Positions 7,119 through 14,584 of a DNA stretch of 30,641 bases are shown here, piece after piece. Location: NCBI GenBank assembly GCA_004376435.1, contig SOJS01000092.1, positions 1 through 30,641 of the forward strand, given 5' to 3'. Position 1 is the stretch's first letter. Each line of letters opens with the position of its first letter. The DNA comes from Dehalococcoidia bacterium. GTDB taxonomy: Bacteria; Chloroflexota; Dehalococcoidia; Dehalococcoidales; JAUVZE01. A program made the translations under genes and the position numbers. The notes under the pieces were generated by a model. That model searched no databases. It saw nothing but the letters and a program-made list of their open reading frames with translations, and was not told where the DNA came from.

Positions 7119-7313
7119 ATGAAGCAGTTTAAGGAGAAGGTCAAGAAATTGCGCAAGAAGATGGGCTGGGTGCAGGAAGACCTGGCGCGGGAGGTGGGTG
7201 TTAGCCTGTCCACAGTGCAGCGCTGGGAGGGGAGGGGGGCTAGGCCCACCCGTCTCGCCCGCCGGGAGCTGACAAAGCTTTTTCAGAAGGCTGGTATGAG
7301 CGAAGAGTGGTAG
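7119..7313 (+). CDS. Small XRE-family helix-turn-helix regulator
   Basis: The protein has 64 residues, almost entirely one helix-turn-helix: KKMGWVQEDLAREVGVSLSTVQRWEGRGARP. I chose the ATG at 7119 because GGGAG lies 4 nt upstream. A longer frame from ATG 7047 would add 24 residues but has no ribosome-binding site, and its sequence is not HTH-like. The gene ends inside the start region of hddC, so it is the first gene of the heptose operon and probably an autoregulator. No effector domain is visible. Confidence 0.8.
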   Translation: MKQFKEKVKKLRKKMGWVQEDLAREVGVSLSTVQRWEGRGARPTRLARRELTKLFQKAGMSEEW

Positions 7314-7315
7314 CG

Positions 7316-8008
7316 ATGCAGGTGGTAGTATTAGCCGGCGGACTGGCGACCAGATTAGGGGAGCTAGCCAGAAATTGCTCTAAGCCCATGGTCAGGGTCC
7401 AGGGGAAACCATTTCTGGAATATCAGCTAAAACTGCTCAAAAAGGCGGGGGTAGTGGATATAGTCCTGTGCACTGGTCATATGGGAGAGGAGATTGAAAG
7501 ACGCTTCGGGGATGGCAGAAAGTATGGGGTAAATATCAAATATAGCCTTGAGGAAAAACTTCTGGGCACAGCCGGGGCACTGGGGAAGGCGTCGCCTTTG
7601 CTTGAGGATAACTTCTTTACCCTGTATGGCGACTCATATCTATTTCTGGACTTTGGTGCCGTTATGGACTATTTCCAGTCCCAGGACAAGCTTGCCCTGA
7701 TGACGGTTTATAAGAACTATGACCGCTATGATGAGAGCAATACCGTGGTTGAGGGAAATCTGGTGAGGAAATTCAGCAAGAAGGAAAAAAGCGGCGATAT
7801 GGTCTACATTGAATATGGAGCCAATATCTTTAGGCAAGAAGCCCTTAATATGATTCCGAAAAACCAGTTTTATTCTCTGGAAGACCTTTTCCCCCGCTTG
7901 ATTGAGAAAGGGGAGCTGCTTGCCTTTGAGGTCAAGGAACGCTTCTATGAGATAGGCTCACCTCAGGGGCTTAAGGAGTTCGGGGAATATATAAGGAGAG
8001 CGAGATGA
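7316..8008 (+). CDS. hddC: D-glycero-D-manno-heptose 1-phosphate guanylyltransferase-like nucleotidyltransferase
   Basis: This NDP-sugar pyrophosphorylase family protein (230 residues) has the N-terminal nucleotide-binding signature LAGGLATRLGELARNCSKPM, then VQGKPFLEYQL and the metal-binding YGDSYLF. The predicted reaction is GTP plus heptose 1-phosphate to GDP-heptose. The ATG at 7316 was preferred over a GTG at 7307, since it places the LAGG motif at residue 6 as is usual. Its stop overlaps hddA by 4 nt (ATGA). The GDP specificity rests on the neighbouring HddA-type kinase rather than on a motif. Confidence 0.82.
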   Translation: MQVVVLAGGLATRLGELARNCSKPMVRVQGKPFLEYQLKLLKKAGVVDIVLCTGHMGEEIERRFGDGRKYGVNIKYSLEEKLLGTAGALGKASPLLEDNFFTLYGDSYLFLDFGAVMDYFQSQDKLALMTVYKNYDRYDESNTVVEGNLVRKFSKKEKSGDMVYIEYGANIFRQEALNMIPKNQFYSLEDLFPRLIEKGELLAFEVKERFYEIGSPQGLKEFGEYIRRAR

Positions 8009-8997
8009 TACTCTCCAGAGCGCCGACCAGGATAACCCTTGGTGGGGGAGGGACAGACCTTAAGTCCTACTACGCCAAATACGGCGGCTTTCTTATCGCC
8101 GGCGCCATTGATAAATACTGCACCATTTTAGCTAACAAGAGGTTCTATGACAGCATCCGCCTCAGCTATTCCCAGATGGAGATTAAAGACAATGCGGCTG
8201 ACATAGAACACCGTATCTTCCGGGAAGCACTCAAACTTACTGGCATTGAAAAGGGGATAGAGCTTCACTCCACAGCCGATGTTCCCGCCAGCTGTGGTCT
8301 AGGCACCTCCTCTAGCTTCACCGTCGCCCTTCTCAATGCCCTTCATGTCTATAACAAGGACTTCGTCACCCAGAAGCAACTGGCTGAGGAAGCCTGCCAT
8401 ATTGAAATAGACATCCTCGGTGAGCCTATCGGCAAGCAGGACCAGTACATGGCTGCCTTTGGCGGTCCCACCTGTCTTACCTTTAACAAAAACGGCGATG
8501 TTCTGGTGGAGCCTCTCCGAATTTCCAGCGAGGCGTTGGACCAGCTGGAGAGTAATATACTATTATTCTTTACCGGCAAGGAAAGAAGCGCCTCGGAGAT
8601 ACTTTCTGAGCAGGACGAAAAATGCCAGCAGGACGACCAGGAAATGGCGGAAAACCTCCACCGGATTAAGGAGATAGGCTTGGAAACGAGGAAGTATCTG
8701 GAGAGGGGTGAGGTGAACAAGCTGGGAGAATTACTCCATGTTCACTGGGAGATAAAGAAGAAACGTTCCCATAAGATATCCAGTTCCTTTATTGATGAGT
8801 GCTATGAGGTTGCCCGCCAGAACGGGGCAACCGGCGGCAAGTTGGTCGGTGCCGGCGGCGGCGGCTTCTTGATGTGTTACTGTAATAATAACAACAATAG
8901 CAAGCCCAAGCTGGTAGAGGCAATGCAGAAGATGGGGCTCAGGTGGGAGCGGTTTCACTTTGACTTTGACGGGGCAAAGATACTGGTCAACGCCTAA
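8005..8997 (+). CDS. hddA: D-glycero-alpha-D-manno-heptose 7-phosphate kinase
   Basis: The protein is a GHMP-family kinase of 330 residues. Features are the N-terminal substrate motif RAPTRITLGGGGTDL, the ATP-binding loop PASCGLGTSSS (94-104), and the C-terminal glycine-rich NGATGGKLVGAGGGGFLM. It would phosphorylate heptose 7-phosphate at C1 to give the 1,7-bisphosphate. This kinase type marks the GDP-heptose branch used in S-layer and capsule glycans, not the ADP-heptose branch of LPS (HldE). It is translationally coupled to hddC. Confidence 0.9.
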   Translation: MILSRAPTRITLGGGGTDLKSYYAKYGGFLIAGAIDKYCTILANKRFYDSIRLSYSQMEIKDNAADIEHRIFREALKLTGIEKGIELHSTADVPASCGLGTSSSFTVALLNALHVYNKDFVTQKQLAEEACHIEIDILGEPIGKQDQYMAAFGGPTCLTFNKNGDVLVEPLRISSEALDQLESNILLFFTGKERSASEILSEQDEKCQQDDQEMAENLHRIKEIGLETRKYLERGEVNKLGELLHVHWEIKKKRSHKISSSFIDECYEVARQNGATGGKLVGAGGGGFLMCYCNNNNNSKPKLVEAMQKMGLRWERFHFDFDGAKILVNA

Positions 8998-9036
8998 CTC
9001 AAAGGTTGTTTAGTAAGGGTGAGGGGTTGGTAAACA

Positions 9037-9636
9037 ATGTCAAACAAGGAGCTTATCCAGAATTATCTCTCTGAAGTAAAGAAGGTTGCCGATGCCCTGC
9101 CGGCTGAGGATATAGACCGAGCTATTGAGCTCCTTTTTGAAGCCTGGCAGAATGGCAGTCGGGTCTTTACCTGTGGCAACGGCGGCTCGGCTTCCACGGC
9201 TACCCACTTTGCCTGTGACCTGGAAAAGACTACTGCCTCATCAGGTAAGAGGGGGCTTAAAGCCGAGTGCCTTAATGACAATATCCCCTTGATGCTGGCT
9301 CTGATAAACGATGAGGGCTTTGAAAACCTGTTCTACGAGCAGCTCAGGGACAAATTCCAGCCGGGGGATGTCCTCATCTGTATCAGTGTTCACGGTGGCG
9401 TCGGCAGGGATAAGGCACAACTATGGTCGCAGAACCTTATTAAAGCAATGAGATATGCCCAGGATAAGGGCGGCAAGACAATAGGGCTTTCTGGTTTTGA
9501 CGGCGGACCAATGAAAGAAATAGCCGATGTCTGTATTGTTGTCCCCATAAACTCCACCCCCCTGGTGGAGTCCTTCCACCTAATGCTGGAGCACCTGATT
9601 TGTGCCGCCTTAAGACAAAAGATAGAGGAGGGTTAA
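9037..9636 (+). CDS. gmhA: Sedoheptulose 7-phosphate isomerase
   Basis: The protein is a SIS-domain protein of 199 residues. The family signature is TCGNGGSASTATHFACDL, followed by LINDEGFENLF, VLICISVHGG and the C-terminal PLVESFHLMLEHL. GmhA converts sedoheptulose 7-phosphate to D-glycero-D-manno-heptose 7-phosphate, the first step of the pathway. ATG start with a GAGGGG site upstream; 39 nt separate it from hddA. Confidence 0.88.
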   Translation: MSNKELIQNYLSEVKKVADALPAEDIDRAIELLFEAWQNGSRVFTCGNGGSASTATHFACDLEKTTASSGKRGLKAECLNDNIPLMLALINDEGFENLFYEQLRDKFQPGDVLICISVHGGVGRDKAQLWSQNLIKAMRYAQDKGGKTIGLSGFDGGPMKEIADVCIVVPINSTPLVESFHLMLEHLICAALRQKIEEG

Positions 9637-9638
9637 CA

Positions 9639-9926
9639 ATGCAGTGGTATGTCATCGGCACAGTGGCGGCTCTGCTTACTACCTTTGGCTTTGTCCCCCA
9701 GGTTATTAAGATGCTTCGTACTAAATCGGTAAGGGACATAAGCCTGCTGACATTCATCCAGTTTAGTCTTGGTATGTCGCTCTGGGCTTTATATGGCCTT
9801 CACCTGAGGGATGTCATTATTATCAGTGCCAACGGAATTGGCGTCCTAATCCTTGTCATAGCCATCGGGCTATACCTTTATTACAGAGCCAGGCATTTAA
9901 AGAGGCATGAAGGCAGTATTTCTTGA
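9639..9926 (+). CDS. SemiSWEET-type sugar transporter
   Basis: The protein has 95 residues and three membrane helices, with the PQ-loop motif GFVPQVIKMLRTKSVRDIS, WALYG in helix 2, and an Asn in ISANGIG of helix 3 that lines the sugar pocket in the family. SemiSWEETs work as dimers and equilibrate small sugars across the membrane. I use the ATG at 9639 (GAGGAGG upstream), 2 nt after gmhA. The 3' end overlaps gmhB by 20 nt. Its place inside the heptose operon suggests a linked substrate or export step, but the substrate is unknown. Confidence 0.85.
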   Translation: MQWYVIGTVAALLTTFGFVPQVIKMLRTKSVRDISLLTFIQFSLGMSLWALYGLHLRDVIIISANGIGVLILVIAIGLYLYYRARHLKRHEGSIS

Positions 9927-10497
9927 CCGGGACGGGGTGATAAATAGCCTTGTCTATTATCCCGAACAGGGGGTGCTTGACTCCCCGTTTACACCAGAAC
10001 AGTTCAGGCTGCTCCCTGGCGTTGCTCAAGCTATCAGAAAGTACCACAAGATGGGCTATAAGGTAATCCTGGCCTCAAATCAACCAGGGATTGCCAAGGG
10101 CATCCTCTCAGAAGAAGCCTTTGAGGCAATCAGGAGGAAGATGAAAAGGGAGCTGGCTAAGGAAGGAGCTTTTCTTGACGGGGAATACTACTGCCCTCAT
10201 CACCCTGAGGCAAAGGTTAAAAGACTTAAAGCCAACTGTGGCTGCCGCAAACCCGAGCCGGGACTGCTTCTTCAGGCAGCCAAGGACATGGGCATAGAAT
10301 TATCCCGGTCCTGGATGATAGGTGATGGGCTGACCGATGTTAAGGCGGGGAAAAGGGCGGGGACAAGAACGATACTGATGGGCAGAAAAAAATGTGAGCT
10401 CTGTCAGTTGATGGATGAAGAAGATGTCCGACCGGATGCCATTGCCCCCGACCTACTAGCGGCCGCTCAGCATATTCTAAAACAGGAGGCTAAATAG
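9907..10497 (+). CDS. gmhB: D-glycero-D-manno-heptose 1,7-bisphosphate 7-phosphatase
   Basis: The protein is a 196-residue HAD-family phosphatase. The nucleophile motif is FLDRDGVIN (Asp 7 and Asp 9), and motif II is ASNQPG. The zinc-binding loop of GmhB is present as YYCPHHPE plus CGCRKPEPG, and motif III-IV is MIGDGLTDV. It would remove the C7 phosphate from heptose 1,7-bisphosphate. It starts inside the SemiSWEET gene and is the last gene of the operon. Confidence 0.9.
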   Translation: MKAVFLDRDGVINSLVYYPEQGVLDSPFTPEQFRLLPGVAQAIRKYHKMGYKVILASNQPGIAKGILSEEAFEAIRRKMKRELAKEGAFLDGEYYCPHHPEAKVKRLKANCGCRKPEPGLLLQAAKDMGIELSRSWMIGDGLTDVKAGKRAGTRTILMGRKKCELCQLMDEEDVRPDAIAPDLLAAAQHILKQEAK

Positions 10498-10532
10498 GGA
10501 AATCTTGGTCGCCCCCAACCCTTGGTGATGCC

Positions 10533-10631
10533 CCTCGTCACCGACGCCGCCATCTGGGGTAGATTATGATTCCCACTGGAATTAGGGCCAGGACTACCAT
10601 CAGCAGCCAGCCAGGTCCCGATTTGGCGAGG
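10533..10631 (-). pseudogene. Remnant 3' end of a second EpsI-like gene
   Basis: These 99 nt match 13599-13697 without gaps, with 13 differences by eye (about 87% identity). On the minus strand they encode a 30-residue tail ending in IIYPRWRRR and a stop, as in the intact protein, and most differences are silent or conservative. The copy is thus an older paralogue that was under protein-level selection before it lost its upstream part. Similarity ends abruptly at 10631, where an excisionase-like sequence begins on the other strand. Confidence 0.8.
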
Positions 10632-10784
10632 CGGGCAGCAGAATTCCTCGGGGTTAGCCGTATGACCCTATGGCGTTGGGTACGTAGCGGGAAAATCAGG
10701 CCAATCGAATTCGACAACCAGCGCTTTTTCCATATTAACGAACTCCAGACATTGAAAGAGGTAAGGGAACAAGAAGAGGATTAG
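10566..10784 (+). CDS. Excisionase/MerR-like HTH protein, chimeric or truncated
   Basis: The frame encodes 72 residues. From about residue 23 it is a clear excisionase-type DNA-binding domain: ARRAAEFLGVSRMTLWRWV, then SGKIRPIEF and FFHINELQTL. The first 22 residues are the antisense of the EpsI remnant, so the natural N-terminus has probably been replaced, and no ribosome-binding site precedes the ATG. Such proteins usually accompany integrases, and the tRNA-Lys half lies 27 nt downstream. This fits the end of an integrated element. Whether it is expressed is doubtful. Confidence 0.55.
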   Translation: MIPTGIRARTTISSQPGPDLARRAAEFLGVSRMTLWRWVRSGKIRPIEFDNQRFFHINELQTLKEVREQEED

Positions 10785-10791
10785 ACATGAC

Positions 10792-10832
10792 GCGACACCC
10801 TGAGCGCACAAGACTTTTAATCAGGGTGTCGC
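10792..10832. repeat. Perfect 12-bp inverted repeat around the tRNA-Lys remnant
   Basis: GCGACACCCTGA (10792-10803) is the exact reverse complement of TCAGGGTGTCGC (10821-10832), with a 17-nt loop containing the CTTTTAA anticodon loop. The right arm is ordinary tRNA-Lys sequence (anticodon stem and variable region). The left arm is not the tRNA's own 5' half, so it appears to have been copied or selected to pair. Confidence 0.7.
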
Positions 10833-10858
10833 AGGTTCGAGACCTGTACGGCCTACCA
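10812..10858 (+). pseudogene. 3' half of a tRNA-Lys (UUU), probable attachment site
   Basis: The sequence GACTTTTAATCAGG through the T arm (GCAGG-TTCGAGA-CCTGT) to ACGGCCT-A-CCA is the 3' half of a tRNA-Lys with anticodon TTT. The D arm and 5' acceptor strand are absent: the anticodon stem pairs poorly on its 5' side and no AGGCCGT lies upstream. Tyrosine integrases often cross over in the anticodon or T arm and leave a 3' half at one end of the element. The adjacent excisionase-like HTH supports that reading. Confidence 0.75.
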
Positions 10859-11189
10859 CTCAAAAAGAACAAGACGGCCGGTCAAGTTTTACTGAAAATT
10901 TAGAGAGATAAACCGGCGGATTGAGGTTGGTACAAGATAGAGCAATGAGGGCGTGGAGAGAGTTGCTAGGTTTCTGGAAGAGGTTTGGCTTAATGGAACA
11001 AAGCTGGAATTCTGAGGAGGACATATTGACAAACCCTGAAACACAAGTTATTATAAAAGCCAAGCTGGTTGCTGTGAGGGATAATTCCGGGGAAATGTCG
11101 GCTCTTTGACACCCTAAACCTAAATTTTATGGTGCAATAGATTGAGTAAATTAAAAACACTCAGGTGAGTAATAAAAGGAGGAGAAACA

Positions 11190-12284
11190 ATGAAGTTACT
11201 TTCCCCGCTTCATGCTAAACACCTGGAATATGGAGCCAAATTAATTGACGTATTGGGCTGGCAGCTTCCGGAGGTATATACTTCGGTAGAAGAAGAGCAT
11301 CGGCTGGTGAGGGAACGGGCCGGCTTCACTGATTACGCTTACCAGGGTGAGGTAGGGGTAATTGGAAGCGATGCGTTTCGCTTGCTGCAAAAGGTACTGG
11401 TAAATGACCTCAGAAAAATCTCCCCGGGCAAGGTAATGTATTCAAGCCTGTTAGACGAAACGGCAAAGATGGTCGATGATGTAATTGTCTTTTGGGTAGA
11501 AAAGGACTTCTTCATTCTCAATTGTGCCTTGACCCAGGAAGAAACTATCAAATGGTTAAAGAAAAATGGCCAGGGTCTAAATGTGTCCGTATTGGAGGTG
11601 GGCATTTGTGGTGTGGCTTTGCAGGGGCCCAAGTCGAGGGAAATTCTGCAGAAAGCAATGAATGTTAAAGACATGCCCTATTTCAGCCTGAAGTGTGACA
11701 AGCTTGGCGATATCCCGGTGTTGATTGCCCGTGTCAGTTTTTCGGGCGAGCTTGGCTACGAGCTTTATATATACCCTGAGTATGCCCACGAATTGTGGGA
11801 CCTCTTGATGGAGCTCGGTAAAGAGTATGACATTCGCCCCTACGGGCTGGGAGCGCAAGAGATTCACGCTATTGAAAAGGGCTATCTGGATTTGAGTGAT
11901 TTTTACGAAGGTGCTACTCCACTGGAACTCGGACTTGGCTGGACAATAGGCTTTGACAAGGATGATTTTATTGGCAAAGAGGCTTTGCTCAAGAGAAAAA
12001 GCGAGGGGTTAAAAACAAAGCTGATGGGCTTTGAAGTTTCTGACCCTGGGGTTGTTGCTTCGGCAGATGATAAATTGATTAAGGATGGCCAGGAAATTGG
12101 GAGAGTAACCTTTAGCGGGACTTATGGACTATCTATCCAGAAGAGCGTCGGCCGGGGCTGGGTTGGTATCCAATATGCCAATAAGGGGGAGGAGTTAGAG
12201 CTGGAGCATGAAGGTAAGAGGACAAAGATAAAGCTGGCTGGATACAAATGGTATGACCCGGAGGATAAGAGAATCAAAGACTAA
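11190..12284 (+). CDS. GcvT-family (aminomethyltransferase-like) tetrahydrofolate-dependent methyltransferase
   Basis: The 364-residue protein has the GcvT domain and its C-terminal barrel. Family features are SPLHAKHLEYGAKL, the Asp pair in KMVDDVIVFW (96-97; the catalytic Asp region of T-protein), FSGELGYELYI, GLGAQEIHAIEKGYL, GWTIGFDKDDFIGKEAL and a C-terminal VGRGWVGIQYANKGEEL. The glycine cleavage partners P and H are absent, and a DAO-type flavoprotein follows 76 nt downstream. The pair is more likely an N-demethylating system (sarcosine or dimethylglycine type) than part of glycine cleavage. The gene is somewhat AT-richer than its neighbours. Confidence 0.82.
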   Translation: MKLLSPLHAKHLEYGAKLIDVLGWQLPEVYTSVEEEHRLVRERAGFTDYAYQGEVGVIGSDAFRLLQKVLVNDLRKISPGKVMYSSLLDETAKMVDDVIVFWVEKDFFILNCALTQEETIKWLKKNGQGLNVSVLEVGICGVALQGPKSREILQKAMNVKDMPYFSLKCDKLGDIPVLIARVSFSGELGYELYIYPEYAHELWDLLMELGKEYDIRPYGLGAQEIHAIEKGYLDLSDFYEGATPLELGLGWTIGFDKDDFIGKEALLKRKSEGLKTKLMGFEVSDPGVVASADDKLIKDGQEIGRVTFSGTYGLSIQKSVGRGWVGIQYANKGEELELEHEGKRTKIKLAGYKWYDPEDKRIKD

Positions 12285-12360
12285 AACTCCGGAGCGGAAT
12301 TTAATAAGCGACCCGTATTATGCTATCGTAGTTAAGGTAGAAAAGGGAGGAGATTGATAG

Positions 12361-13560
12361 ATGTCGTCTCAAAAGGAAATAGTCATTGTCGGCGCTGGTG
12401 TTATCGGTTCTTCTATTGCTTATCACCTATCCAGGCAGGGAGTCCCCTCTCAGGTAATAGAAGTGGACTCTATTGCCGCCAGGGCTTCGGGAAAAGCCTG
12501 GGCGGTATGGTCTTACCCTCCAGAATATTTGGTGATGGAAGGCTTGGAGACGGATCAGCTACTCAGGGCAACAGAGGGAAGTATAGGTCCCTGGCTGGAG
12601 ATGCTATCTTCGAGTTATCATCGAATAGCCGATGTGGCTCAGGACCTGAAGGAAACGGGAGGTATAGACCCGGAGTATGGCGAGCTGTCACTGGTTATGG
12701 TTGCCCGCTCGGAAAGCGAAGAAAAGGACTACAAGGATTTCATACCTTTCATTAAGAACGCGAGTTATCATGAAGGGTACTGGATGAGTGATGACGAGTT
12801 AAGAGCCATATATCCCGATATTACCTCACAATCTAGGGGGGCGGTGGTTGTCCCCCAGTTGCAGGTAGAGCCTTATCAATATACCCTTGGTCTATTTCAG
12901 GCAGCGGAGAAGAGGGGAGCCAGCATCAGGCAAGGCGAGGTGGTTGGATTTCGCCATAAGGGGTCAAAGGTCACCTCGGTTACCCTTGCCACAGGGACCG
13001 AGGTTGAGGCTGATGTGTTTGTGCTGGCTACGGGACCTTGGAGTGGCCAGGTGACTTCACTGCTGGGGAAGCCAGTGCCCATTATAATAAGCCGGCTACA
13101 ATGCCTGCGAGTAGAGGTACCCAAGCAGTTTCCTCCCTACGAACTTTCTATCAGCGAGGCGGCTTTTTCAATCATTCCCAAAGTCAATGGCACGGTCATA
13201 ATGGGCTATGCGGGCATACCCGATATACAAGCAAGCCCTGATGTCAGCCTGACAACTGAAGAGTTTAAGAACAAAATAGTAAATGAAGCCGTTGGTTTGC
13301 TGCCCTCGCTGCAGGAAGCCAAGATAACCGAACATAGAGGTGACCTTGAGTGTTGGGGTCCGCCTCCTAACTGTGTCCAGCCGGCGCTCGGGCGTCTCCC
13401 GGGATGGGATAATGTCTATATAGCCACAAGGTTCGGGACAAGTGGCATGATGTTGAGCCTGGGAGCAGGCCAGGTTATGGCAGACCTTATCATTGCTGGT
13501 GGGCGCGCGCCTGCCCGGTTTAAGCAAATGCTGGAGGCCCTGGATCCGGCCAAGTTGTAA
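12361..13560 (+). CDS. DAO-family FAD-dependent oxidoreductase
   Basis: The protein has 399 residues. The Rossmann motif is IVIVGAGVIGSSIAYHLS (GAGVIG at 11-16), with an acidic residue at the end of strand 2 (VIEVDS). A second conserved element is VFVLATGPWSGQ, and the C-terminal FAD contact is YIATRFGTSGMMLSLGAGQVMADLI. Relatives oxidise glycine, sarcosine or D-amino acids. Beside a GcvT-like protein it could oxidise an N-methyl group that the partner transfers to tetrahydrofolate, the reaction catalysed by one fused protein in dimethylglycine dehydrogenase. The substrate is not identifiable. ATG start with GGGAGGAG upstream. Confidence 0.85.
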   Translation: MSSQKEIVIVGAGVIGSSIAYHLSRQGVPSQVIEVDSIAARASGKAWAVWSYPPEYLVMEGLETDQLLRATEGSIGPWLEMLSSSYHRIADVAQDLKETGGIDPEYGELSLVMVARSESEEKDYKDFIPFIKNASYHEGYWMSDDELRAIYPDITSQSRGAVVVPQLQVEPYQYTLGLFQAAEKRGASIRQGEVVGFRHKGSKVTSVTLATGTEVEADVFVLATGPWSGQVTSLLGKPVPIIISRLQCLRVEVPKQFPPYELSISEAAFSIIPKVNGTVIMGYAGIPDIQASPDVSLTTEEFKNKIVNEAVGLLPSLQEAKITEHRGDLECWGPPPNCVQPALGRLPGWDNVYIATRFGTSGMMLSLGAGQVMADLIIAGGRAPARFKQMLEALDPAKL

Positions 13561-13598
13561 AGGCCATTTTCTATCAGCCGCCGGTATGGGATATTCTG

Positions 13599-13697
13599 CC
13601 TCGTCACCGACGCCGCCATCTGGGGTAGGCCATAATTGCTAGCGGGATTAAGACCAGAACTACCATCAGCAACCAGCCAGGTCCCGATTTGGCGAGG
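13599..13697. repeat. Right copy of the 99-bp repeat (3' end of the intact EpsI-like gene)
   Basis: This is the partner of the sequence at 10533-10631 in direct orientation. The two copies bracket about 3 kb holding the HTH remnant, tRNA-Lys half, GcvT-like and DAO-like genes. Recombination between them would delete that segment. Confidence 0.8.
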
Positions 13698-14434
13698 TTA
13701 GTAGCCAGACTTCCCCTCTCCTCATTGTAGAACTCAAACAAGTTTGGAATCACCTCGCCCATAAAGCCCTTGGTCAGGGAAAGGACGCCATCATAGGGCA
13801 TGTCTATGGGCACTAATGCCGAGACCCTGACCATGGTCAGCTCATCGGCGGCTGGTCTCTTCTTGACATAGAAATAGAGAACCACCCGGCGCTCGCTGAC
13901 CTGGCCGTTATCCTCCTTAAAAACTACCAGCTTGTTAGCTGTTATTAGACTGGCGCTTTGCTCTGCCTCCGACCGCCAGTAGCTTACCCACTCCGCACTC
14001 GGTATTGGTATCTCCTCTTTCGCCTCCCCTTCAATCTGGAAGCCCAGTGCTTCATAGCAAACTGGCGGCGGGTGGAAACTGCCAAGGTCACCACTTTGCA
14101 TTACTAGTAAAAATATGGATTGATAGAAGCTGGGGCTCTGGTATGCCCGCAGGAGGATAACATCGGCATTTAGCACCTCTTCAATTTGGGATGTCTCGTA
14201 ATCAATTCCCTGCCACTGCCCAATCATTTTTGGGAATTGCCTCATGTGCTCGACACTACCGAGGTCCATCTTGGTGCGAACGAAAACCTTCTCAGATGAA
14301 GTCCAGTATGACCTGGTGTCAATGAAGGTGACTTCCTGAGCCAGAATCATGTTAAGCGGCAGGAGCAGTACCGAGAGGACAACAGTGAGGCTAAGCACCC
14401 CGATAATAGTAAGGTATTGCCTGTAAAAGCTCAC
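13604..14434 (-). CDS. Exosortase-associated EpsI-like protein
   Basis: The protein has 276 residues with one N-terminal membrane helix, a large extracytoplasmic domain and a C-terminal helix (about 30 residues) ending in WRRR. The domain has the EpsI/DUF3485 pattern: a central HPPPVCYEALGF and later YFYVKKRP. These proteins accompany exosortases, and their exact role is not settled. I chose the GTG at 14432-14434 because AAGGAGG lies just upstream; an open frame begins at TTG 14452. It is the last gene of the exosortase group. Confidence 0.75.
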   Translation of the reverse strand: MSFYRQYLTIIGVLSLTVVLSVLLLPLNMILAQEVTFIDTRSYWTSSEKVFVRTKMDLGSVEHMRQFPKMIGQWQGIDYETSQIEEVLNADVILLRAYQSPSFYQSIFLLVMQSGDLGSFHPPPVCYEALGFQIEGEAKEEIPIPSAEWVSYWRSEAEQSASLITANKLVVFKEDNGQVSERRVVLYFYVKKRPAADELTMVRVSALVPIDMPYDGVLSLTKGFMGEVIPNLFEFYNEERGSLATNLAKSGPGWLLMVVLVLIPLAIMAYPRWRRR

Positions 14435-14477
14435 TGCTCCTCCTTGAAGCAAGACGGTGAGAAACTATTATCTTGAT

Positions 14478-14552
14478 ATTAAAACAAAAGGCGATAAGAA
14501 TACAACTGTCACAAGCTGGTTTCTTTGGGTTTCGGTCAGTCTCTTATCGCCT
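14478..14552 (-). terminator. Inverted repeat with T-rich tail, probable terminator of the substrate gene
   Basis: AGGCGATAAGA (14489-14499) and TCTTATCGCCT (14542-14552) are perfect complements, with a 42-nt loop. On the minus strand the second arm is followed by TTTTGTTTT. The large loop is unusual for an intrinsic terminator and may fold further. It lies between the sorting substrate and the EpsI-like gene and could reduce read-through into the latter. Confidence 0.4.
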
Positions 14553-14584
14553 GTCTTTTCTTGGGTTTTGCCTTTTATTTTTAC

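Larger units (their letters stand above)
10785..11189 (+). other. Gene-poor interval holding an integration scar
   Basis: This 405-nt stretch holds the tRNA-Lys 3' half and its hairpin, and otherwise little. An open frame from TTG at 10921 to 11109 (62 residues, ending SGEMSAL) matches no family I know and lacks a good ribosome-binding site, so I do not call it. A perfect ACTCA-GG-TGAGT repeat lies at 11159-11170. A strong AAAGGAGGAG site precedes the gcvT-like gene. I see no glycine-riboswitch pattern. Confidence 0.5.

Noticed and set aside
10921..11109. 62-codon ORF starting with TTG
   Set aside because: No convincing ribosome-binding site, no family resemblance, and its position in a recombination scar make it more likely to be chance or a remnant.
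11101..11189. Glycine riboswitch upstream of the gcvT-like gene
   Set aside because: No conserved glycine-aptamer segments are present, and the gene is probably not part of glycine cleavage.
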